Positions 1 to 6,014 of a DNA stretch of 23,604 nucleotides are shown piece by piece. Under the pieces are notes generated by a model. That model saw nothing but the letters and a program-made list of their open reading frames with translations, made no database searches and had not been told where the DNA came from. The stretch's first letter is position 1, and the number at the start of each line of letters is the position of its first letter. Origin of the DNA: CAYMTN01 sp964393335 (lineage in GTDB: Bacteria; Chloroflexota; Anaerolineae; Aggregatilineales; Aggregatilineaceae); contig CAYMTN010000061.1 in the NCBI GenBank assembly GCA_964393335.1, positions 1 to 23,604 of the forward strand, written 5' to 3'. A program made the position numbers and the translations under genes.

Positions 1-195
1 GAAACCGGCATCACCTACATCAACGCGCCGACCATCGGGGCCGAGGTGCATTTGCCGTTCGGCGGCACGAAAAACACCGGCAACGGCGGGCGCGAAGCCG
101 GTACGAGCGCCATCGACGAGTTCACCGAGATCAAGACGGTGTTTGTGGACTACAGCAATCGGCTGCAAAAAGCGCAGATCGTGGACGAAAAATAA
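1..195 (+). CDS. Aldehyde dehydrogenase, C-terminal end (partial)
   Basis: Frame 1 is open from the window edge to a TAA at 193-195, giving the last 64 residues of an NAD(P)-dependent aldehyde dehydrogenase. The visible part includes INAPTIGAEVHLPFGG followed by TKNTGNGGREAG, the oligomerisation and C-terminal segment of the ALDH superfamily. The long form ending FTEIKTVFVDYS resembles the ALDH7 / piperideine-6-carboxylate or pyrroline-5-carboxylate dehydrogenase branch. The catalytic Cys and Glu lie upstream, outside the window, so the substrate cannot be assigned. The gene is followed after 23 bases by a strong hairpin terminator. It is clearly distinct from the second ALDH at 13117-14571, whose C-terminus differs. 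Confidence 0.88.
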   Translation, partial: ETGITYINAPTIGAEVHLPFGGTKNTGNGGREAGTSAIDEFTEIKTVFVDYSNRLQKAQIVDEK

Positions 196-217
196 GCGGC
201 GGCAGACGTCACCACAT

Positions 218-251
218 AAAAAACCCGTTCACAGGCCGTGAGCGGGTTTTT
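218..251. terminator. Bidirectional intrinsic terminator
   Basis: A 14-bp stem (219-232 with 238-251, one G-T wobble) has a 5-base loop, with A-tract on the left arm and T-tract on the right. Read rightward it ends the aldehyde dehydrogenase transcript with a T5 tail. Read leftward it gives a T6 tail just beyond the tRNA-Gln gene. Both neighbours converge on it, so it probably serves both. Confidence 0.9.
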
Positions 252-259
252 CATTCAGG

Positions 260-331
260 CTGGGGGACCTGGATTTGAACCAGGACTGATGGATCCAGAG
301 TCCACTGTTCTGCCGATTAAACTATCCCCCA
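260..331 (-). tRNA. trnQ: tRNA-Gln (anticodon CUG)
   Basis: On the minus strand the sequence folds into a full cloverleaf. The 7-bp acceptor stem TGGGGGA/TCCCCCA is 325-331 with 261-267. The D stem is GTTT/GAAC. A 5-bp anticodon stem carries loop CTCTGGA, with anticodon CTG (plus-strand CAG at 296-298). The T arm is CCTGG TTCAAAT CCAGG. The discriminator base is G (position 260) followed by CCT, so CCA is not fully encoded. The anticodon, the weak first acceptor pair (U1-A72) and the G discriminator are glutamine identity features in bacteria. The gene faces the aldehyde dehydrogenase end and has its own promoter. Its cognate synthetase gene glnS is at the other end of the window. Confidence 0.95.
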
Positions 332-343
332 GGGACGCTTGGC

Positions 344-372
344 ATTTTATCATAGCACCCGCCGCTTGACAA
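344..372 (-). promoter_or_regulatory. Sigma-70 promoter of tRNA-Gln
   Basis: On the minus strand TTGTCA (367-372) and TAAAAT (344-349) are separated by exactly 17 bases. The -10 box lies 12 bases before the mature tRNA 5' end at 331, which leaves a short leader as expected for a stable-RNA gene. Confidence 0.75.
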
Positions 373-501
373 GGGCCAGATGCGCGAAATCTACCCTGAA
401 GCGACGCTTGGGATACTGCTACTCAACGGCTCTCCGGCGCGGCCCAAAACCCGTGATAAGGTGGTCTAAACGGGACTTTCATCATCGCAGGAGTAACCAG
501 C

Positions 502-1557
502 ATGAAACGGGTGCTACACATCATCATTTGGATCGTTCTGGCGCTGATCGCCACACAGCCCGCGCCCCACGCCAGCGCCGGGACCGCCGCCGTCGCGCCC
601 AGCGCCACGTTCCAGGGCCATCCCACCTGCGCCGGAGTCACGGCGGAGACGCCCAGCACGCCGGAATGTGATGCCCTGATCGCCGCGCGGCCCGCGCCGA
701 ATGTCTCATCACTGCCGGTTGATTTTGGCGTCGTGACCGGCGTGACGTTTATCCGCTTCAGCATGAAACAGGTACCGCTCTACGACCAGCCCAACGGCAC
801 GCAGGTGGACACGCTCAGCGCCGGGTATACCTACGTGGCGGTGCGCCAGTTCCGCGACGGGTGGGCCGAAGTGCGTCCGGGTCGCTGGGTAAACATGGAC
901 ATCGCGCGTATGGCGCAGCCCTCCACCTTCGCCGGGGTGCACGTCAACGGGCTGGATATGCCGTTCGCGTGGGTCCTGTGGCCGCACTGCGCCACCGATG
1001 CGCCCAACGGCACGCGCACCTGCGACGGTAACGGGCACCTCCAGCGCTTCCAACTGGTCAACATCTACGCGACGGTCAACGTGCGCGGCTGGAACTGGCA
1101 CCTGATCGGCCCCGGCCTGTGGACCAACCAGCAGAACCTGAGCATCGTCTATCCCTGGGCACCGGCGGCCTTTGGCGGGCGCTGGGTCAGCGTCAACACC
1201 TACGAGCAGAATCTCGTCGCGTATGATGGCGGCACGCCCGTCATGGCGACTCTCGTCTCGTCCGGCATCGAAAACGACGAGTGGAACACGTGGCCCGGCA
1301 CGTTTTCGGTCCGGCTGAAGATCGAAAACGGCCCGATGGATGGCGGCGCGGGTGACGAGGATTTTTACTCGCTGGACCAGGTGCCCTATCACATGTACTT
1401 CAACGGCCTGATCGCGCTGCACGGGGCATACTGGCACGACAGCTTCGGTTATACGCACAGTCACGGCTGCGTCAACCTGTCGATCAGCGATAGCAAGTGG
1501 CTGTACGAAAACTGGGTTACCGAAGGCATGACCGTCTACGTCTATGACAGCGAATGA
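502..1557 (+). CDS. Exported L,D-transpeptidase (YkuD domain)
   Basis: A 351-residue protein predicted to cross-link peptidoglycan or anchor proteins outside the membrane through an active-site cysteine. The N-terminus has a Sec signal: a basic MKR, a hydrophobic run and a likely cleavage after PHASA near residue 26. Residues about 75-130 look like an SH3-type cell-wall binding segment (VPLYDQPNGTQ, then GWAEVRPGRWV). The C-terminal half is the YkuD domain, with His307 in ALHG and the catalytic motif SHGCVNL containing His321 and Cys323. Most family members have R after SHGCV, and here it is N. The ATG at 502 has AGGAG (489-493) 8 bases upstream. The gene stands alone between the tRNA and a non-coding region. 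Family assignment is firm. Whether it makes 3-3 cross-links or another amide bond cannot be read from sequence. Confidence 0.93.
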   Translation: MKRVLHIIIWIVLALIATQPAPHASAGTAAVAPSATFQGHPTCAGVTAETPSTPECDALIAARPAPNVSSLPVDFGVVTGVTFIRFSMKQVPLYDQPNGTQVDTLSAGYTYVAVRQFRDGWAEVRPGRWVNMDIARMAQPSTFAGVHVNGLDMPFAWVLWPHCATDAPNGTRTCDGNGHLQRFQLVNIYATVNVRGWNWHLIGPGLWTNQQNLSIVYPWAPAAFGGRWVSVNTYEQNLVAYDGGTPVMATLVSSGIENDEWNTWPGTFSVRLKIENGPMDGGAGDEDFYSLDQVPYHMYFNGLIALHGAYWHDSFGYTHSHGCVNLSISDSKWLYENWVTEGMTVYVYDSE

Positions 1558-1584
1558 CGGCCCTGTAACGCCGCGTTTTTTTTT
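1558..1584 (+). terminator. Possible weak terminator after the transpeptidase
   Basis: A short CGGC/GCCG stem (1558-1561 with 1570-1573) is followed by CG and nine consecutive T residues. The T-run is convincing but the stem is only 4 bp, so this is tentative. Confidence 0.4.
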
Positions 1585-1756
1585 ATGACTTTTTTAGACC
1601 CGAACCGGCGATTTTCCCATACAATACATATACGCGCATGACGACTCATCGTGATGGCTGTGCGCCAATGTGGGGTAGTAGTCTCTAGCGGCGTAATCGT
1701 GGGTTTTGTAGTCCGAATTCATCTGTACTACCGCACGCATCGCGATCTCCCAAAAT

Positions 1757-1791
1757 TTGCCGGGTCAGGGGTGGCCCGGCAATATTCTTTG
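1757..1791 (+). terminator. Hairpin with T-rich tail in the intergenic region
   Basis: TTGCCGGG (1757-1764) pairs perfectly with CCCGGCAA (1775-1782) around a 10-base loop and is followed by TATTCTTTGTT. The stem is strong and the tail only moderately T-rich. It could terminate a short RNA starting near 1630, or block read-through into sppA. Confidence 0.55.
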
Positions 1792-1889
1792 TTCACACCA
1801 ATTCCTGACACGTGCCACGCCATTCCAGGCAGCAAACTGCGAAACCCGACCGTGATTGTGCGACGGGCCACACCCCTGGACGCACGGGT

Positions 1890-1918
1890 TTGCGTCCGTT
1901 CCGTGATTGCCGGATAAT
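1890..1918 (+). promoter_or_regulatory. Candidate promoter of sppA
   Basis: TTGCGT (1890-1895) and GATAAT (1913-1918) are 17 bases apart and lie 40 bases before the sppA ATG. The -35 matches the consensus at only three positions, so this is a candidate. Confidence 0.4.
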
Positions 1919-1957
1919 CAAACACAAATAGCAGACCGCTTACCGGGGAGGGCGAAC

Positions 1958-3679
1958 ATGTCATTTTCGCGGACGCTGCTTGGGTATCTCAACCCGGCAC
2001 ACGCGCTGCACCGTCTGGTGGTCGCGCTGAGGAACTGGCACCGGCGGCGCTTCACAGCCCTCGATTATATCCTGCTGGCCGTCCCGACCTCGCTCCCCGC
2101 CCTGCCGCCCGACCTGCGCTGGTGGCAGCGCCTGCTGCCAGGCGATCCGCCGCTCAGCCTGTGGGAACTGGGGCGCACGTTCGATCGCATCGCCGCCGAT
2201 CCGCGCCCGCGCGGCGTGATCCTCTACCTGCGCACGCTGGACCGCTCGCTGGCCGACCTGCAAACCCTGCGCGACCTGATCGCGCGGCTGCGCGCGCGCG
2301 GCAAACGCGTCGTGTGTTTCGCGGTGGACTACACTCTGCCCACCTATTACGTCGCCTGCGCTGCCGACGAGATCGTGCTCCAGCGCGGCGGCTCGCTGCA
2401 AACGATCGGGCTGTACGGGGAGGTCGTCTTCATGCGGGATGCGCTGGCGACGGTCGGCTTGCAGGCCGACGTCGTGCAGATTTCGCCCTACAAAAGCGCA
2501 CTGGACCCCTTCAGCCGGGACGACATTTCGCCGGAAATGCGCGAAATGTTCGACTGGCTGTTTGATTCGCGCTACCAGTTGATTGTGGACGCTATCGCCG
2601 CCGGCAGGCAGATGAGCGCTGCCGACGCGCGGGTCTTTGTCGACGGAGCGCCGTACGTCGACGACGCGGCGCTGGGCGCGGGGTATGTGGACGCCATCAC
2701 GACGCAAGAAGGGCTGGCCGCGTTTCTCGGTGTGCAGCACATCGTCGATTGGCACCAGGCCGTGTCCAAACTGCCGGTTCGCTGGCGGGACCGGGTCACC
2801 CCCAAAACGCGTTACATCGCGGTGCTGCCACTCTCCGGCATGCAGATCGAAGGGGAGAGCCGCAAGTCCCCCGCCGATCTGCCGGTCCCGCTGCTTGGTG
2901 GCGAATTGATGGGCAGCCTCACGGTCGTGCAGCAGGTGCGCCGCCTGATGGCGGACGAGCAGGCGGCGGCGGTCGTGCTGCACGTTGACAGCCAGGGCGG
3001 CGCTGAATCCGGTGCCTACGCGATGGTCACGGCGCTGCGCGAGCTGTCGCAGGATCGCCCGGTCATCACGTACATGAACGGCGTGGCCGCGTCCGGCGGT
3101 TATTTCGTCAGCACCCCGGCCCGCTGGATCGTTGCCCAACCGGGCACGATCACCGGCTCGATTGGCGTGCTGGCCTTCAAACTGAACGGCGCCGGGCTGA
3201 TCGACCGGTTGCGCCTCAACCCGGTCACCTTCCTGCGCGGGGCCAACGCCGCGATGTACAGCTCCGGCACACCCTGGAACGACACGCAGCGCCAGCGTGT
3301 GCGTGACTTCATCGAGCACAGTTACACGCGCTTCGTCGCGGACGTGGCCGCCGCACGGCACATGACCGTCGAAGCGGTGGACGCCGTCGCCGGGGGACGG
3401 GTGTGGACCGGCGCGCAGGCCCTGGAACACGGGTTGATCGACCAACTTGGCGGCCTGGATGCCGCGATCCAGAAAGCGCGCGACATGGCCGGGCTGCCGC
3501 AGGACGCGCCAGTGCGTTTCGTGCGCGGCAAAGGGCAGCCGCTTGGTCCCCAGGCTGCCGAGGCCCTCAACGCGCAGACTCTATTCGGCGCTGTGTGGGG
3601 ATTATTGCGCGCGCGGCACAGGCTGGAAATGTTGTTCAATGGACTGCCGCAGCGCGTCATGCCGTTCGATGTGAAATAA
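1958..3679 (+). CDS. sppA: Signal peptide peptidase SppA, two-domain (67K) type
   Basis: A 573-residue protein of the S49 family, which degrades cleaved signal peptides in or at the membrane using a Ser-Lys dyad. It has the two tandem crotonase-like domains of the long SppA form. The N-terminal domain supplies Lys179 (SPYKSALDPF) and the C-terminal domain supplies Ser379 (NGVAASGGYF). The two are exactly 200 residues apart, as are Lys209 and Ser409 in E. coli SppA. The C-domain also shows HVDSQGG and the TITGSIGV loop. I chose the ATG at 1958 because GGGGAGG (1945-1951) sits 6 bases upstream; an in-frame TTG at 1907 would add 17 residues but has no ribosome site. The N-terminus is basic and amphipathic without an obvious membrane anchor, unlike E. 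coli SppA. Confidence 0.92.
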   Translation: MSFSRTLLGYLNPAHALHRLVVALRNWHRRRFTALDYILLAVPTSLPALPPDLRWWQRLLPGDPPLSLWELGRTFDRIAADPRPRGVILYLRTLDRSLADLQTLRDLIARLRARGKRVVCFAVDYTLPTYYVACAADEIVLQRGGSLQTIGLYGEVVFMRDALATVGLQADVVQISPYKSALDPFSRDDISPEMREMFDWLFDSRYQLIVDAIAAGRQMSAADARVFVDGAPYVDDAALGAGYVDAITTQEGLAAFLGVQHIVDWHQAVSKLPVRWRDRVTPKTRYIAVLPLSGMQIEGESRKSPADLPVPLLGGELMGSLTVVQQVRRLMADEQAAAVVLHVDSQGGAESGAYAMVTALRELSQDRPVITYMNGVAASGGYFVSTPARWIVAQPGTITGSIGVLAFKLNGAGLIDRLRLNPVTFLRGANAAMYSSGTPWNDTQRQRVRDFIEHSYTRFVADVAAARHMTVEAVDAVAGGRVWTGAQALEHGLIDQLGGLDAAIQKARDMAGLPQDAPVRFVRGKGQPLGPQAAEALNAQTLFGAVWGLLRARHRLEMLFNGLPQRVMPFDVK

Positions 3680-3695
3680 CCATGCGCCAGATGGG

Positions 3696-3725
3696 TTGAA
3701 TCACAGGGGAGGTATCGCGTATAAT
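3696..3725 (+). promoter_or_regulatory. Sigma-70 promoter of the GntR regulator
   Basis: TTGAAT (3696-3701) and a perfect TATAAT (3720-3725) are 18 bases apart. They lie just after the sppA stop and 49 bases before the regulator ATG. Transcription should begin near 3732, inside or beside the palindrome at 3733-3750. Confidence 0.75.
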
Positions 3726-3732
3726 GGAGATA

Positions 3733-3750
3733 ATCTATAGAGAACTAGAT
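3733..3750 (+). promoter_or_regulatory. Candidate GntR operator (inverted repeat)
   Basis: ATCTA (3733-3737) and TAGAT (3746-3750) form an 18-base dyad around 8 bases. It covers the predicted transcription start of the GntR gene, where repressor binding would block initiation. Autorepression through such dyads is common in the HutC-type GntR subfamily. The half-site itself is not one I recognise. Confidence 0.45.
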
Positions 3751-3773
3751 ATTGGGGTGAGCGGTAGCCAGCT

Positions 3774-4517
3774 ATGAACGACATCATTTTCAACCGCATC
3801 TCGGTCGATAAAGAAGCCGGTCTGCCGATCTACCAGCAGTTGCAGAACCAGATCGAAGACTTGATCGCCGATGGCACCTGGCGGCAAAAAGAGCCGCTGC
3901 CCTCAGAAACCGCCCTCGCCGAGCGGTTAGGGATCAGCGTCATGACGGTGCGGCAGGCGATGGCCCAACTGGTCAACAAGGGCCTGATCTACCGCGAAAA
4001 GGGCCGGGGCACGTTTGTATCGCCCCAGCCGCTTGACCATCGTCTCCAACGCCTGGAAAGTTTTTCGGAAGACATGCGCGCCCGGTCGCTCGTGCCCGCC
4101 GCGCAGACTCTCGTGTTCAAGTACATGCCCGCGCCGGACCACGTCGTCACGGCGCTGGGGCTGGAACCGCCGCGCGAAATGCTATACCTCAAGCGGCTGC
4201 GGCAGGTCGAAGATCGCCCGGTCGCGCTGCACGAGGCGTACGTCAATCGCAGCGACCTCAAGCGCGAGGAGTTGGAGGAACTGGGATCACTCTACGCCTT
4301 GCTGGAACGGCACGGCGTCGAGCTGTGGGAAGCGGACGAAACGCTCGAAGCGGTCGTCGCCAACGCCGAACTGGGAAAACTGCTCAGAGTGCTGCGCGGT
4401 TCGCCGCTGCTCAAAGCCACGCGCATTACGTGGGACCGCGACCATACGCCGGTCGAATTCGTGACGGCCACCTACCGCGCCGATTTTTACCGGTATGCGG
4501 TCCGGCTGCGGCGCTGA
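3774..4517 (+). CDS. GntR family transcriptional regulator (HutC/UTRA type)
   Basis: A 247-residue one-component regulator. Residues 1-85 form the winged helix-turn-helix: LPIYQQLQNQIEDLI, then LPSETALAERLGISVMTVRQ as the recognition helices, and REKGRGTFV as the wing. Residues about 95-243 are the UTRA ligand-binding domain (YLKRLRQVEDRPVALHEAYV), which in this family senses a small metabolite. The ATG at 3774 follows a GGGGTGAG site at 3754-3761. It stands 285 bases upstream of the nucleoside-binding protein gene in the same direction. The likely role is local control of the uptake and catabolic genes by a nucleoside, sugar phosphate or base; the ligand is inferred from context only. Its own promoter overlaps a dyad, suggesting autoregulation. 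Confidence 0.92.
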   Translation: MNDIIFNRISVDKEAGLPIYQQLQNQIEDLIADGTWRQKEPLPSETALAERLGISVMTVRQAMAQLVNKGLIYREKGRGTFVSPQPLDHRLQRLESFSEDMRARSLVPAAQTLVFKYMPAPDHVVTALGLEPPREMLYLKRLRQVEDRPVALHEAYVNRSDLKREELEELGSLYALLERHGVELWEADETLEAVVANAELGKLLRVLRGSPLLKATRITWDRDHTPVEFVTATYRADFYRYAVRLRR

Positions 4518-4534
4518 GCGCAGGGCCGCCCCGC

Positions 4535-4569
4535 CTGCTGGAAGGAGGTGCCCGCGTTGCCGCCAGCAG
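4535..4569 (+). promoter_or_regulatory. Hairpin with a Shine-Dalgarno-like loop
   Basis: CTGCTGG (4535-4541) pairs with CCAGCAG (4563-4569). The 21-base loop contains AGGAGGTGCCCGC (4543-4555), which is repeated exactly at 4689-4701. There is no T-tail, so it is not a standard terminator. It lies in the leader between the regulator and the binding-protein gene and may be a post-transcriptional element. Confidence 0.35.
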
Positions 4570-4594
4570 CGGCACATCATAGCAATAAAAACCA

Positions 4595-4630
4595 GGGCGC
4601 GGGCGAACCGGCGGTCCGGCAGCAGCGCCC
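4595..4630. repeat. GC-rich inverted repeat in the leader
   Basis: GGGCGC (4595-4600) pairs with GCGCCC (4625-4630) around an inner CCGG/CCGG. The right arm AGCAGCGCCCCT is shared with the inverted repeat at 19821-19865, suggesting a degraded copy of the same small element. Confidence 0.4.
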
Positions 4631-4650
4631 CTCCAGGTTCTCGTTTTTGA

Positions 4651-4685
4651 CTGATAGTTGATCGCTGGTGGCTGAAAGTTATGTT
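4651..4685. repeat. Short degenerate heptad repeat
   Basis: Successive 7-base units CTGATAG, TTGATCG, CTGGTGG, CTGAAAG and TTATGTT run without a break. The period matches the larger heptad clusters at 10601-10867, 15363-15407 and 19935-19990, here mainly in the opposite orientation. It lies in the leader upstream of the BMP-family gene. Confidence 0.45.
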
Positions 4686-4802
4686 CAGAGGAGGTGCCCG
4701 CCATCACGAGACGACACCCAACCCAGGGGCAGCTATCGTGAGGAGAAGAAGCCAGTCAGAAACGCTGAAGAAACAAATATTTGATAGGAAGGAGCTAAAC
4801 TC

Positions 4803-5900
4803 GTGCGCAAATTACTTGTTCTGATCATCGTAGCAGCGTTGGCCTGCGCCGGAATGGTTCCGGCGGTTAAGGGACAGGCGGACGATTACAGCGTCGCGCT
4901 GATTATCGCCCAGGGTGGCCTGGGCGACCGCTCATTCAATGACTCGGCGTTTGCCGGGCTGACCCTCGCCGCATCGGAGCTAGGCGTGACGGTCGTGCCG
5001 GTAGAATCATCGGACCCGGTCGGCGAAGCTGAATCCCTGCTGCGCACCGCTGCCGAAGCGGGGTTCGACCTGGTCATCACGCTTGAATACAGCCATTTTG
5101 AGCCGCTGGCGCGCATCGCGCCGGACTACCCCGACACGATGTTCGCCATCGTAGGCATCGAGGTGGATCAGCCGAATGTTGTGTCAATCATATTTGGCGA
5201 GCACACTGGCTCATTCCTCGCGGGCGCGTTGGCCGGGCTGGTGACCACCGACGACTCGATTGAGCAGACCAATCCCGAATCCGTGATCGGCGTGATCGGC
5301 GGCGTGAAGTCGAGCGGCATCGACGTGTTTCTCTACGGGTACCTGCAAGGCGCGTGCGCCGTGAATCCCGGCATCGACGTGCTGATGGCTTACTCGAACG
5401 ACTTCGGCGATCCCACCAAGGGGCGCGAGATGGCGCTGGCGATGAACGAGCAGGGAGCCGACGTCGTGTTCCAGGTGGCGGGCGGCACCGGTGCAGGCGT
5501 GATTGAGGCCGCTAAGGACAGGAATTTCTTCGCAATTGGCGTTGACAGCGACCAGGATTATCTCGCGCCCGGCAACGTGCTGACCAGTATGCTCAAACGC
5601 GTGGACGTGGCCGTCTACGATACCATCGAGCGCGGCGTCAACGGCGACCTGCAAGGCGGCACCACGCTGCAATACGGCCTGAAAGAAAACGGCGTCGGCC
5701 TGTCGGACATGACCTACACGCGCCATCTCGTGCCGCGCGCCACGATGGACCGGGTCGCCGCGTACAAGCAGCAGATTCTGGATGGCGAGCTGGACGTGAT
5801 CGACATCCGCACGCTGTCGGAAGACGAGTTCAACGTCGTGGACCAGGACCCGACCTGCGCCGGCCTGTATGCGCTGCGCGAATTCATGGCACAAGAGTAA
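4803..5900 (+). CDS. BMP-family nucleoside-binding protein of an ABC importer
   Basis: A 365-residue extracytoplasmic solute-binding protein of the Bmp/Med/PnrA family, which binds purine or other nucleosides for ABC import. The N-terminal 26 residues are a signal sequence (MRKLLVLIIVAALACAG). Cleavage after GQA at residue 26 fits signal peptidase I; Cys15 is in a poor lipobox context (ALAC), so lipid anchoring is doubtful. Family marks are GLGDRSFND at 39-47 (the base-stacking Phe and Asn/Asp region), VFQVAGGTGAGV, and GVDSDQDYLAPGNVLTSMLK near the C-terminus. The GTG at 4803 follows AAGGAG (4789-4794) by 8 bases. It is the first transport gene of the island. Two hairpins follow it, as often seen where a binding protein is made in excess of its membrane partners. 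Confidence 0.93.
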   Translation: MRKLLVLIIVAALACAGMVPAVKGQADDYSVALIIAQGGLGDRSFNDSAFAGLTLAASELGVTVVPVESSDPVGEAESLLRTAAEAGFDLVITLEYSHFEPLARIAPDYPDTMFAIVGIEVDQPNVVSIIFGEHTGSFLAGALAGLVTTDDSIEQTNPESVIGVIGGVKSSGIDVFLYGYLQGACAVNPGIDVLMAYSNDFGDPTKGREMALAMNEQGADVVFQVAGGTGAGVIEAAKDRNFFAIGVDSDQDYLAPGNVLTSMLKRVDVAVYDTIERGVNGDLQGGTTLQYGLKENGVGLSDMTYTRHLVPRATMDRVAAYKQQILDGELDVIDIRTLSEDEFNVVDQDPTCAGLYALREFMAQE

Positions 5901-5912
5901 CACTCCGGCGAA

Positions 5913-5984
5913 CGTGGTCGTTTTCCAGGTTTTGGTGCGACCACGCCCTATCCAGGGGGCAGCGGGGACGCAACGCGCTGCCCC
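5913..5984 (+). promoter_or_regulatory. Two intercistronic hairpins after the binding-protein gene
   Basis: CGTGGTCG (5913-5920) pairs perfectly with CGACCACG (5938-5945), and GGGGCAGCG (5956-5964) pairs perfectly with CGCTGCCCC (5976-5984). Neither has a T-tail. Placed between binding-protein and ATPase genes, they probably protect the upstream mRNA from 3' decay or attenuate read-through, as known for the malE-malF region of E. coli. Confidence 0.65.
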
Positions 5985-6014
5985 TTCGCGTGTCGCACAC
6001 GGTAGAGGACCGTT

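Larger units (their letters stand above)
1558..1957. other. 400-base region without a convincing gene
   Basis: No open frame here has a good start site or protein-like composition; the 88-codon frame from a GTG at 1651 has no ribosome site and no recognisable product. The region holds a T-run after the transpeptidase, a TACAAT box at 1620-1625, a long imperfect stem (1653-1741), a terminator-like hairpin (1757-1782) and a possible sppA promoter near 1890-1918. Together these suggest a small RNA, described among the findings. Confidence 0.6.

Noticed and set aside
1651..1917. 88-codon plus-strand frame in the transpeptidase-sppA gap
   Set aside because: GTG start without a ribosome site, no recognisable domain, and it runs through a terminator-like hairpin.
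1961..3445. Long minus-strand open frame (494 codons) opposite sppA
   Set aside because: Its product is rich in His, Arg, Gln and Val with no domain or ribosome site, as expected for the antisense frame of a GC-rich gene; sppA on the plus strand has full catalytic motifs.
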